Source: Ramlibacter tataouinensis
GTDB taxonomy: Bacteria > Pseudomonadota > Gammaproteobacteria > Burkholderiales > Burkholderiaceae_C
Reading direction: 5' to 3'
Assembly: GCF_001580455.1 (NCBI RefSeq)
Contig: NZ_CP010951.1
Location: 1,612,001-1,676,000 of the forward strand
DNA: 64,000 nt
Shown here: positions 50,528 through 59,189 of the stretch, in pieces
Numbering within the stretch: the first letter of the stretch is position 1
Layout of the letters: every line of letters begins with the position of its first letter
Made by a program: the position numbers and the translations under genes
The notes under the pieces: model-generated
Told to the model about the DNA's origin: nothing
Databases searched by the model: none
The model's input: the letters and a program-made list of their open reading frames with translations, nothing else

Positions 50528-51430
50528 ATGCAAAGGCGCCCGCTCCTGCTGTGGCTTCCCGCATCGCTGCCGGCGAGCGCCTGGGCCCAAGCCGGGACGG
50601 CCGCGCCACTGCTCACCAGGCCGATCCCCTCCTCCGGCGAACGCCTCCCGGCGATCGGACTGGGCAGCTGGATCACCTTCAACGTGGGCGACGATGCCGC
50701 GGCGCGCAGGGGCTGCGCGCAGGTGATCGGCGAGTTCTTTGCACGCGGCGGCCGGCTGATCGATTCCTCGCCCATGTACGGCTCCTCGCAATCGGTGATC
50801 GGCGACGCCCTGCAGTCCCTGGGGGCGCGGGCGCGGGTGTTCTCGGCCGACAAGGTCTGGACTTCGAGCGACGGCGCCGCGCAAGCCGAAGCTTCGCGGC
50901 GCCACTGGCGAGTGGACCGCTTCGACCTGCTGCAGGTGCACAACCTGCTGGCCTGGGAGAAGCAATTGCCGCTGATCGAAGCCATGAAGGCGCAGGGCCG
51001 GCTGCGCTACGTCGGCATCACCACCTCGGAGGGCCGGCGCCACCGCGAGATCGAGCAGATCATGCGCAGTCAGCCGCTCGATTTCGTGCAGCTCACCTAC
51101 AACCCGGTCGACCGCGAAGCCGAACAACGCCTGCTGCCGCTGGCCGCCGAGCGCGGCATCGCGGTACTGGCCAACCGGCCGTTCCAGGAAGGCGCCTTGC
51201 TGCGGCGGCTGCAGCGCCATCCGCTGCCGGCGTGGGCGGCGGAAACCGATTGCGGCTGCTGGGCCCAGCTGGTGCTGAAGTTCATCGTCACGCACCCGGC
51301 GGTGACCTGCGCCATTCCGGCCACGAGCCGCATCGAGCACCTGCGCGAAAACATGGGCGCGGCCCAGGGCCGCCTGCCCGATGCGGAACTGCGCCGCCGG
51401 ATCGCCGAGCACATCAAGCAGCTCGTGTAG
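50528..51430 (+). CDS. Aldo/keto reductase with export signal
   Basis: A 300-residue oxidoreductase. The first 21 residues (MQRRPLLLWLPASLPASAWAQ) form a signal, with a twin arginine that could mark Tat export. The catalytic tetrad is Asp78 and Tyr83 in DSSPMYGSS, Lys at about 108 in ADKVW and His at about 137 in LLQVHN; PATSRIEHLREN is the usual cofactor-binding end. NADPH is not normally found in the periplasm, so a Tat-exported holoenzyme or an outdated signal must be assumed. It precedes the DUF6064 gene by six bases. Confidence 0.85.
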   Translation: MQRRPLLLWLPASLPASAWAQAGTAAPLLTRPIPSSGERLPAIGLGSWITFNVGDDAAARRGCAQVIGEFFARGGRLIDSSPMYGSSQSVIGDALQSLGARARVFSADKVWTSSDGAAQAEASRRHWRVDRFDLLQVHNLLAWEKQLPLIEAMKAQGRLRYVGITTSEGRRHREIEQIMRSQPLDFVQLTYNPVDREAEQRLLPLAAERGIAVLANRPFQEGALLRRLQRHPLPAWAAETDCGCWAQLVLKFIVTHPAVTCAIPATSRIEHLRENMGAAQGRLPDAELRRRIAEHIKQLV

Positions 51431-51436
51431 GGCGCC

Positions 51437-52045
51437 ATGTCCGAGTGGTGGACCTACCGGCTGTCGGATTTCCTGATGTTCTCGCCGCAGGCCTACGGCC
51501 GGCTGGTGGAGACCTACAACCAGCAACTGTGGCCGGGGCCCCTGGCCGCTGGCCTGCTCGGGGTGGTGGCGCTGGCCCTGGCGATGCGCGGCGGCGTGGG
51601 CGCGGGCCGCGCGCTGATGGCGCTGCTGGCCCTGGCCTGGTTCTGGGTGGCCTGGGCTTTCCTGACGCAGCACTACGCGACCATCTTCCTCGCGGCCCCG
51701 CACCTGGCGCTCGCGTTCGAGATCCAGGCCTTGCTGTTCGCGCTGCTGGCGTGCGCCCCGGTCACGCGCAGCGCACCCACAAGCCGCCTGGCCAGGCGGA
51801 CCGGCATGGGCCTCGCGGTGCTGGGCCTGCTCGGCTATCCCCTGCTGGCGCCGGCGCTGGGACGCCCTTGGAGCCAGGCCGAGGTGTTCGGCTGGATGCC
51901 CGATCCCACGGCGCTGGTCAGCTTGGGACTGCTGCTGGCCAGCGGCTTGCGGCTCGCGCGCGTGCCGCGCTGGCTGCTCATGGTGGTGCCGGCGCTCGCG
52001 CTGGTGTTTGGCGCAGCGACACAGTGGGAACTGTGGAAGCGCTAG
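51437..52045 (+). CDS. DUF6064 family membrane protein
   Basis: A 202-residue protein that starts MSEWWTYRLSDFLMFSP, as typical DUF6064 proteins do. Six or so hydrophobic segments follow (about 36-58, 60-78, 88-105, 122-139, 148-164, 172-190). It is an inner-membrane protein without known function, six bases after the reductase gene; both converge on the minus-strand island. Confidence 0.75.
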   Translation: MSEWWTYRLSDFLMFSPQAYGRLVETYNQQLWPGPLAAGLLGVVALALAMRGGVGAGRALMALLALAWFWVAWAFLTQHYATIFLAAPHLALAFEIQALLFALLACAPVTRSAPTSRLARRTGMGLAVLGLLGYPLLAPALGRPWSQAEVFGWMPDPTALVSLGLLLASGLRLARVPRWLLMVVPALALVFGAATQWELWKR

Positions 52046-52081
52046 CGTTGGCGTTCGGGCGGCGGCCCTTTGCGCAGCGGG

Positions 52082-52309
52082 CTACTCATTGGCCAACAGG
52101 CACTTCCGCGTCAGGTGCCACAAGTCGATCGGATGGCCCAGCGGCAACTTGGCGCAGATGGCCCGGCTGACGAGGCCGATCGTCTTCGGAGGCAGGTGCA
52201 GTTCCGACGCGGCCTCGGCATGCGTCACGCCTCGCGCGAGCAACCTGAAGACCGTCAACTCGCGCTCGTCGAGCAGATCCGTCGGCGACTGTTCCAGCCG
52301 AACGTTCAT
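52082..52309 (-). CDS. Stand-alone LuxR-type HTH protein
   Basis: A 75-residue protein consisting of a GerE/LuxR helix-turn-helix only: LDERELTVFRLLARGVTHAEAASELHLPPKTIGLVSRAICAKL at about 13-55. There is no receiver or ligand domain. It lies nine bases after the aldehyde dehydrogenase gene as the last gene of the long minus-strand run and may feed back on it. Confidence 0.75.
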   Translation of the reverse strand: MNVRLEQSPTDLLDERELTVFRLLARGVTHAEAASELHLPPKTIGLVSRAICAKLPLGHPIDLWHLTRKCLLANE

Positions 52310-52318
52310 GGTGACCGC

Positions 52319-53758
52319 TCAGGCGTGCGTATACGACGTCTTCAGGGTCGTATAGAACTCCGCCGCATGGCGCCCTTGCTCGCGCGCCCCCCAGCTCGAT
52401 CCCTTGCGGCCGCCAAAGGGCACGTGATAGTCGACCCCGGCCGTGGGCAGGTTCACCATCACCATGCCGGCTTGCGCGTGTCGTTTGAAGTGCGTGGCGT
52501 ATTTCAACGATGTGGTGGCGATGCCGGAGGCCAGGCCGAAGGGCGTGTCGTTGGCCAGCGCCAGCGCGTGCTCGTAGTCCCGGGCACGCTGCACGCTGAC
52601 CACGGGACCGAAGACTTCCTCGCGGTTGATGCGCATCCCGGGGGTGCTGTCCGTGATCAGCGCCGGGCTCATGTAGAAGCCGGGCTGTCCATCCACGCTG
52701 TGCGCGATGGCCTCGCCGCCGAGCACCAGCCGACCGCCCTCGGCCTGGGCGAGGTCCACATACGCGCGGTCCCGCTCCAGTTGCGTTTGATCGACCACCG
52801 GGCCGATGTCGGTGCCCGGCTTGCGCGCGTCATCCACGGTCAATGACTTCATGCGCTCGACCATGGCAAGCATGAAGCGGTCGTGAATTCCGTCGGTGAC
52901 GATCAGGCGCGACGAGGCGGTGCAGCGCTGCCCGGTCGAGAAGAAGCCGCTGTTCACGGCGCAGTTCACCGCCACGTCGAGGTCCGCATCGTCCAGGACG
53001 ATCATCGGGTTCTTGCCGCCCATCTCCAGCTGGAACTTGGCCATGCGGGCGACGCAGGCCGCCGCGACCTTCTGCCCGGTGGCGACGGAGCCGGTGAATG
53101 TGATGGCGGCAACCCGCGGGTCTTCCAGCAGCGTCGCGCCGACTTCCTGGCCCCGGCCCATCACGAGGTTGAACACGCCCTGCGGCAGGCCGCTGCGCGA
53201 CAGGATCTCGGCCAGCGCCCAGGCGGATCCCGGCACCAGCTCCGCGGGCTTGAAGACCACGCAGTTGCCGTAGGCCAGGGCGGGAGCGATCTTCCAGGCC
53301 GGGATGGCGATGGGGAAATTCCAGGGCGTGATGATGCCCACGACGCCCAGCGGCTCGCGCGTGATCTCGACGCCGACCCCCGGCCGCACCGAGGGCATCG
53401 CCTCGCCGCCCGGGCGCAGCGCCTCGCCGGCAAAGTACTTGAAGATGTTGCCCGCGCGGACGACCTCGCCGATGGCCTCAGGCAGGGTCTTGCCTTCCTC
53501 GCGCGCCAGCAGGTCGCCCAGTTCGGCCCGGCGCGCCAGAACCTCGGCGCCCACGGCATCCAGGATGTCGAAGCGCTGTTGTGGCGTGGAGAGACTCCAC
53601 GCCGGGAAGGCGACTTCGGCCGCCGCGATGGCTTGGCGCGCCTGGTCCGCGTCTGCCTGCGCATATTCGCCCACGAGGTCGCGGGTGTCCGACGGATTGA
53701 TGTTGCGCGCGACGCCTGGCCCCTCCAGCCAGGCGCCGCCGATGAAGTTCCTGAACAT
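52319..53758 (-). CDS. NAD(P)-dependent aldehyde dehydrogenase
   Basis: A 479-residue ALDH superfamily enzyme. NAD-binding PWNFPIAIPAWKIAPAL and FTGSVATGQKVA, general base Glu at about 243 in LEMGGKNP, and nucleophile Cys at about 277 in GQRCTASSR. The closest-looking class is alpha-ketoglutaric semialdehyde dehydrogenase, judged by GGRKGSSWGAREQG at the end, but the substrate is not settled. In the island it would oxidise an aldehyde from the pathway. Confidence 0.88.
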   Translation of the reverse strand: MFRNFIGGAWLEGPGVARNINPSDTRDLVGEYAQADADQARQAIAAAEVAFPAWSLSTPQQRFDILDAVGAEVLARRAELGDLLAREEGKTLPEAIGEVVRAGNIFKYFAGEALRPGGEAMPSVRPGVGVEITREPLGVVGIITPWNFPIAIPAWKIAPALAYGNCVVFKPAELVPGSAWALAEILSRSGLPQGVFNLVMGRGQEVGATLLEDPRVAAITFTGSVATGQKVAAACVARMAKFQLEMGGKNPMIVLDDADLDVAVNCAVNSGFFSTGQRCTASSRLIVTDGIHDRFMLAMVERMKSLTVDDARKPGTDIGPVVDQTQLERDRAYVDLAQAEGGRLVLGGEAIAHSVDGQPGFYMSPALITDSTPGMRINREEVFGPVVSVQRARDYEHALALANDTPFGLASGIATTSLKYATHFKRHAQAGMVMVNLPTAGVDYHVPFGGRKGSSWGAREQGRHAAEFYTTLKTSYTHA

Positions 53759-53774
53759 GGTGTGTTGACTCTCT

Positions 53775-54743
53775 CTACTGCCGCGGGATGCCCGCCTTGT
53801 CGATCAGCGCGCGCCACTTCGCAATGTCGCTGCGCATGCGTTGCGTCATCTGCTCGGGCGTGCTGGCCTTGGCCGCGATGCCCAGCGCCAGCAGCTTGCC
53901 CTGCAGCTCCGGCGATTCGATGGCCTTACCGATCTCCTGCGCCAGACGCTTGACCACCTCGGGCCGCGTGCCGGCGGGCACGGCGATGCCATTCCACGAA
54001 CTCGCCTCGAAGCCGGGCATGCCGCTTTCCGCCAGGGTCGGGATCTCCGGCAACCCAGGGTGCCGCTTGCTCGAAGCCACGGCCAGCGCCTTGACCGACT
54101 TGCTGCTGATCTGTCCCTGGATGGCCGGCAGCATCTCGATGGCGGCATGGACATCCTTGGCGCGCATCGCGCCGACCATGTCGCTGGTCGTCTTGAAGGG
54201 CACGATCACCACATCGATGCCTGCCCGGGCCTTCAGCATCTCGGCGGCCAGGTTCTGGGTGCTGCCGGTCCGCGCAGTGCCGATGTTGAGCTTGCCCGGA
54301 TGGGCCTTGGCGAAGGCAATGATGTCTGCCACCGAATTGAAACCGGACTGCCTGTCCGTGACCAGTGCGAGGTCGAAGGTCGCGAGGGTCGAGACATGGA
54401 TGAAGTCCTTCATCAGGTCATACGGCAGCTTGGTGAAGAGCGCCGAGGTGAGCGCGGTGCCGCTGCCGGCCATCAGCAGCGTGTAGCCGTCCGGCCTGGC
54501 ATGCGCCACCATGGAGACGGCTGCCACCGGAACCGGCCGGTTTTCGACGACCACCGGCTGCCCCAGGCTGTCACCCATCTTTTGGGCCACCATGCGCGCC
54601 ACGATGTCTCCGGTGCCACCGGGAGCAAACGCCACGACCAACTGGATGGGCTTGGACGGGTAGGACTGGGCCCAGGCCAGCCCACCCACGGCCGCCAGTG
54701 CCAGTGCAGCGAGCCAGCGCTTCAGGGAGTTCTTCTTTCGCAC
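53775..54743 (-). CDS. Bug-family tripartite tricarboxylate transporter receptor
   Basis: A 322-residue periplasmic solute receptor. The signal peptide ends AWA; YPSKPIQLVVAFAPGGTGDIVAR is the family start, PVVVENRPVP and ARPDGYTLLMAGS follow. Bug proteins are abundant in Burkholderiales and bind carboxylates. No TctA or TctB membrane gene is adjacent, as is common. Ten bases separate it from the next upstream gene. Confidence 0.93.
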   Translation of the reverse strand: MRKKNSLKRWLAALALAAVGGLAWAQSYPSKPIQLVVAFAPGGTGDIVARMVAQKMGDSLGQPVVVENRPVPVAAVSMVAHARPDGYTLLMAGSGTALTSALFTKLPYDLMKDFIHVSTLATFDLALVTDRQSGFNSVADIIAFAKAHPGKLNIGTARTGSTQNLAAEMLKARAGIDVVIVPFKTTSDMVGAMRAKDVHAAIEMLPAIQGQISSKSVKALAVASSKRHPGLPEIPTLAESGMPGFEASSWNGIAVPAGTRPEVVKRLAQEIGKAIESPELQGKLLALGIAAKASTPEQMTQRMRSDIAKWRALIDKAGIPRQ

Positions 54744-54753
54744 GGCGTTTCCT

Positions 54754-55887
54754 TCAATACACCAGCCGGCCGGCGCCGTTGATCACTGCGATGTCAACGA
54801 AGCTGCTGCCCACGTTGTCCCTGGAGAAATCGACGTGGTAGCCGCCGAGGTCGCAGTCACCCATCGCGCGCAGCGCGCGCGCTAGCCCGGCGGCTCCGGC
54901 TTCGCGGGTGCGGCGCAGCCCCTCCGCCAGCACCCGCGCGTTCACGTAGCCCTCCAGGTGGAACACGGTGTAGGGGCCCGTTACCCCGGCGCGCTTCATC
55001 GCGTCCTGGAAGCGGTGCTGCAGCGCCATCTTGCTGCCGTTGGGATTGGGGAACACCTGCGCCAGCGCGACGCCGCGTGACGCCCCCTCGGCGGCCTGCA
55101 TGACCATGGCCGGCGGCACGTAGCTGAGGGCGTAGACGGACTTGGCATGGCCCGCCTTGCGCAGCGCCACGATGGCGTCGGCCCCGAACTTTGGGCTGCC
55201 CAACACCAACGCGCTGTGCGACGGCGTCGCTGCGGCGCGCGCGGCCGGCTCCGCCAGGGATGCCGCGTTCGCGGCAACCGTGAACGTCGTGAGCTTCACG
55301 TTCAGGCTTTCGGCAGCCTTCACGGCCGCCGCCAGCTGGGACTTGCCAATGGGGACATCCTGGACCAGCACGGCCATCTGCGTCATGCCCAGCGTGACGG
55401 CGTGGCGGATGATGCGTTCGACCTGCTGCCGGTCGCCCGCACGGATGTGGAACAGCTTGGGATGGCCCGGGCTGCGCAGGCTCTCGGCACCGGGAATCGC
55501 GTTGAGCACCAGCGTGTCGGCGGCATCCAGCAACTTCTCGTCGAGCATTCGCTGGATGGAGCGCGTGCCCACCGGCGACAGCAGCGCGACCGGGCGGCGT
55601 TTCATGGCCTCGGCGAACTGGCGCACGAAGCCCTCGTCCTTGTAGCCGTCGTCCAGTTCGAACAGCGCGAGCCGGCGTCCGTTCACGCCGCCACCCGCGT
55701 TGATCTGCGCGAAGGCCGCACGGATGCCCTGGTTGACCTCCCGCGCGTCTGGCGCCGGCATGCCGGTGAAGGGGCCGATCTGACCGGCGACGATGTCCTC
55801 GCCCGCAGACCAGCCGCGGCTCGGCAGGATGGCGGCGGCCGCCGCCGTGGCGGCCAGCAGGCCGCGGCGTTTCAAGTCGATGCGCAT
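54754..55887 (-). CDS. ABC-type branched-chain amino-acid/aromatic solute-binding protein
   Basis: A 377-residue periplasmic binding protein of the Peripla_BP_6 group. A Tat-like signal (LKRRGLLAATAAAAAILP) precedes the mature start GEDIVAGQIGPFTGMPAPDAREV; NGRRLALFELDDGYK and YPV-type hinge regions follow. No permease or ATPase gene is adjacent. Ligand unknown; its place in the island suggests the catabolic substrate. Confidence 0.88.
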   Translation of the reverse strand: MRIDLKRRGLLAATAAAAAILPSRGWSAGEDIVAGQIGPFTGMPAPDAREVNQGIRAAFAQINAGGGVNGRRLALFELDDGYKDEGFVRQFAEAMKRRPVALLSPVGTRSIQRMLDEKLLDAADTLVLNAIPGAESLRSPGHPKLFHIRAGDRQQVERIIRHAVTLGMTQMAVLVQDVPIGKSQLAAAVKAAESLNVKLTTFTVAANAASLAEPAARAAATPSHSALVLGSPKFGADAIVALRKAGHAKSVYALSYVPPAMVMQAAEGASRGVALAQVFPNPNGSKMALQHRFQDAMKRAGVTGPYTVFHLEGYVNARVLAEGLRRTREAGAAGLARALRAMGDCDLGGYHVDFSRDNVGSSFVDIAVINGAGRLVY

Positions 55888-55954
55888 GTTGTCTCCGGGG
55901 CCCTGACGCGCAGGGCCGTTGCATGGCGTCTGGCGCGCCTCTCTTAGGTCCCTG

Positions 55955-57874
55955 TCAACCGCGGGATCCCGGCGGCGTGTACTGCGGGGTCGAGTCTTCC
56001 CAGATGCTGTCGGTCAGCTGCCGCTTGTTGCGCCCGTCGGCGTCCATGATGAACAGCTGTCCGTACGGCTGGAAGGTCTGGTCGTACAGGCAGGCTTCGT
56101 CGCGGTAGCCCGCGATCGCGCTGTTCCACAGGATCTGCTTGCCGCCGTTGGTCCACACGGCGTGGCCGTCGCTGGCCTCGCTGGTGGTCAGGCGGCGCAG
56201 GTCCGTGCCGTCCGGGCGCACGGTGTAGATGTCGAAGTTGGACCACTTGCTGCCCTCCTTCTTCACCCCGCGCGTGAACATGATGCGGCCGCCGTCCGGC
56301 GACCAGATCGGCAGGTTGTCGTACCCGGTCGTCAGCACGCGCACCTGGCGCGTTTCCAGATTGAGCACGCGCAGGCCCATCTGCTTGTCGTAGCCCTGGC
56401 CGTCCCTGGGCCAGGCGCGGAAGACGACCTCCTGGCCGTCCGCCGAGTAGCTGGGGAAACCCGCGTTGAAGACAGTGTCGTCGGTCAGGACTTCCGCGCC
56501 GCTGCCGTCCCGGCGCACGCGCATCAGCTTCGCGCTGCCCTTGCCGCGCTCGGTGAACCAGTTGCCCAGGCCGAACACCACCCATTCGCCGTCGGGCGAC
56601 CACACCGGGAAGAAAGCGCCGGCCAGGCCGCGCTTGACGAGCACCGGGTCCAGCCCGCTCTGGGCCACGTCGTAGATGCGTTTCCGCTCGGAACCGTCCG
56701 GGCGCATGATGTCCACCGATGAGTTCTCGCCCTTCGCGGTGAGCACCAACATGCCGTCCCTCGAGAAGGCGGGCCACACGTCGGTGTAGCGGTACTCGCG
56801 GTCCGCGTCCCAGCTGTAGAGGGGCTGATCCTGCTTCCAGCCGCCCCAGGTGAACTTCTCGTACACCAGCTGCCGGCCGTCCGGCGACCATGCGGGCGTG
56901 CGCAGCCGGTCGATCTTGACCGGCGTCTTGCCCGCGGCGGTGGAGTACAGGCCCGCTGCCGGCCCGCCCTTGCGACGGTAGACGATCTCGTCGTTGGAGA
57001 TGTATTGGGCGCCGAGCTTCATGCCCGGGCCGCTGGTGTGCACGGTGCGCTGGCCGGTGGCGACGTCCACGGAAACGATCTGCGATTCGATCTGTGGCAG
57101 CAGGTCCGGACGCAGCACCCAGTAGGTGTACTCGGCCAGGGTCTCGTAGAACAAGATCCGCTTGCCGTCCGGCGACCACTTGGGCGAGCCGAGGCAGTGC
57201 TCCGGCCGGCTCGCCACCCGGCGGAAGCCGGTGCCGTCCGCGCGGATGACGTAGATGCTCAGTTCCTGCGTGTGCTCCCAGCCCGCGCCGTCGTGATGGC
57301 CTTTCCACTCCGTGTTGCGGTCGGACGAGAACGCGATCCACCGGCCGTCCGGCGACCAGGCCGGGCGGAAGAAGCCGTTCGGCAGGTCCGAGCGGCCCTG
57401 CACGCCCTTGGCGCCGGTCAGGTTGCGCAGCTTCCGCGTGCGCAGGTCGAGCGTCCAGATGTTGGCGCGAAAGCCATCGCGCGTGCTGACGAAGGCGATC
57501 TTGCCGCCGTCGGGGGAGAAGACGGCCGCATCGTCCACCGCGGGCGAGTCTGTCAGGCGTTCGGCCTGCGTGCCGTCGGCGCGGGCCCGGTAGATGTTGG
57601 AGTTGCCCAGGCCATCGCGCTCGGACGTGAAGACGATCCACTGGCCGTCGGCCGAGAAGGACGCGTTGTAGTCCAGGGTGCCGCTGTCGACCAGCTTGCG
57701 CTCGCCGGACCCGTCGGCGTTCGCGATGTAGATCTGCGAGGCGACCGGGCCGATGCGGTTGAGGAGCAGGACGCCCTGCTTCTTCCTTTCTTCCGCCGCG
57801 AGCACCGCCAGCGGCTGCTGGCCGAAGGCGACGAGGGACGCCGAGGCGCCACCGAGAAACTTCCTGCGATCCAC
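55955..57874 (-). CDS. Exported PD40/TolB-like beta-propeller protein
   Basis: A 639-residue protein built of repeats of the form PAWSPDGRWIAFSSDR, at least ten of them (TolB-type PD40). The N-terminus DRRKFLGGASASLVAFG is a twin-arginine signal. There is no protease or hydrolase domain at the C-terminus, so it is a propeller alone, possibly binding or scaffolding. Start GTG at 57874 with AGGAG about 12 bases before; the open frame upstream is not coding. Confidence 0.8.
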   Translation of the reverse strand: MDRRKFLGGASASLVAFGQQPLAVLAAEERKKQGVLLLNRIGPVASQIYIANADGSGERKLVDSGTLDYNASFSADGQWIVFTSERDGLGNSNIYRARADGTQAERLTDSPAVDDAAVFSPDGGKIAFVSTRDGFRANIWTLDLRTRKLRNLTGAKGVQGRSDLPNGFFRPAWSPDGRWIAFSSDRNTEWKGHHDGAGWEHTQELSIYVIRADGTGFRRVASRPEHCLGSPKWSPDGKRILFYETLAEYTYWVLRPDLLPQIESQIVSVDVATGQRTVHTSGPGMKLGAQYISNDEIVYRRKGGPAAGLYSTAAGKTPVKIDRLRTPAWSPDGRQLVYEKFTWGGWKQDQPLYSWDADREYRYTDVWPAFSRDGMLVLTAKGENSSVDIMRPDGSERKRIYDVAQSGLDPVLVKRGLAGAFFPVWSPDGEWVVFGLGNWFTERGKGSAKLMRVRRDGSGAEVLTDDTVFNAGFPSYSADGQEVVFRAWPRDGQGYDKQMGLRVLNLETRQVRVLTTGYDNLPIWSPDGGRIMFTRGVKKEGSKWSNFDIYTVRPDGTDLRRLTTSEASDGHAVWTNGGKQILWNSAIAGYRDEACLYDQTFQPYGQLFIMDADGRNKRQLTDSIWEDSTPQYTPPGSRG

Positions 57875-57900
57875 GATTGTTTGTCTCCTGCGAAGTCTTG

Positions 57901-59076
57901 TTAGGGGATGAATGAAACGCTCACCGGCGAGGGTGATTCCGCGGCCTGCGCGGTGTCCGTCAGCCTTCCGGACTGCAAGTCGATGCCGAACAGGTTCATG
58001 CGGTTGCTGCGGTAGTTGGCGACCAGCATCCACTTGCCCGAGGGATGGATGTCGAAGGCCCAGGGCGCCTCGCCGCCGCTGGGCAGGCGCTGGAGCAGGC
58101 TCAAGGTCCCGGCCTCGGGATGCACGCGATAGGCGAGCAGCGCGTTTTCGCCCCGGTCGGCGACGTAGATGAAACGGCCATCGCGGCTGACTGCGATCTC
58201 GGAGGCGCTCTTGCTGCCCTGGAACTCCGGGCTCGAGATGGCCAGCGACTGCACCTGCGTCAAGCGACCGTCCTGCGGGTCCCAGCGCAACACCAGGACC
58301 TGCGCGCTCAGTTCGTTGAGCACGTACACGAAGCGACCGCTCGCGCCGAAAATGGCCCGGCGCGGGCCGCTGCCCGCCACCGTGGCGAAAGTCCGGGGAG
58401 GAGAAGCGTCGTCCGGCGACAGCGCACCGGTCGTGCGGTCGAAGCCGTAGACGAACACGCGGTCCGCGCCCATGTCGGCGACCAGCGCGTAGCGGCCGGA
58501 AGGATCGATCGCGCCGCCATGCGCGTGGGCACTCGCCTGGCGGCGATGGGGCCCGGACCCCGTTGCCTGCAGCGTGGCCAGGCGTGCGCCAAGGCTTCCG
58601 TTTTGGTTGACGGCGATGCTGGAGACGGAACCGCTGGCGAAGTTCGCCGCCAGCAAGGTCATCGAGGCGGTGTCCAGCCAGAGGTGCGTGGTGCCGCCGC
58701 CGCCCGCGGTCACCTCGTTGACTCGCGTCAACGCAGCGCTGGCGCGATCGAACGCGTAGGCGATGACACGGCCTTCCTTGCCGCTCCCGTCAATCGCGGC
58801 ATAGACCAGGGGCAGCCTGGCGTGGGGAACGATCCAGCGCGGCTTGTCGACTTCCGCGGCCGGAGTGACCGCGCCCAGCCGGCCGGCGCAGGCGTCGAAG
58901 CGCAGCGCGCGGATGCGGCTGCCATCCGTTCCCAGGTAGGCGATGTCCGCCTGGCCGCAATCCGCTGCCGTGGCCGCCCGTGCGCCACCGAGGACCAGAG
59001 CCAGTCCTGCGAGCACCATCGCGATCCAGGGGCGGCGGCAGAGCGGTTGCGTCGAGTGTCGTTCCTGCATTTCCAT
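57901..59076 (-). CDS. Exported lactonase-type beta-propeller protein
   Basis: A 391-residue protein of the 6-phosphogluconolactonase/YVTN lactonase fold (Lactonase, PF10282-like). Signal peptide followed by ADCGQADIAYLGTDG; repeats such as GRYALVADMGADRVFVYGFD, GRFVYVLNELSAQVLVL and KWMLVANYRSNRMNLFGID mark the seven blades. Enzymatic lactonase activity is possible in a ring-cleavage pathway but unproven; a binding role is an alternative. Confidence 0.83.
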   Translation of the reverse strand: MEMQERHSTQPLCRRPWIAMVLAGLALVLGGARAATAADCGQADIAYLGTDGSRIRALRFDACAGRLGAVTPAAEVDKPRWIVPHARLPLVYAAIDGSGKEGRVIAYAFDRASAALTRVNEVTAGGGGTTHLWLDTASMTLLAANFASGSVSSIAVNQNGSLGARLATLQATGSGPHRRQASAHAHGGAIDPSGRYALVADMGADRVFVYGFDRTTGALSPDDASPPRTFATVAGSGPRRAIFGASGRFVYVLNELSAQVLVLRWDPQDGRLTQVQSLAISSPEFQGSKSASEIAVSRDGRFIYVADRGENALLAYRVHPEAGTLSLLQRLPSGGEAPWAFDIHPSGKWMLVANYRSNRMNLFGIDLQSGRLTDTAQAAESPSPVSVSFIP

Positions 59077-59189
59077 GGCCAGCGAGCATATTGCCCGGTG
59101 ACGCTGGAAGAATAGGAGAGCTTGGCGGGGACGTCCCTACACGAATGGCGGATTCGCTGGCACTTTTTGCAGGCGCAGCCCGCGCGCCT

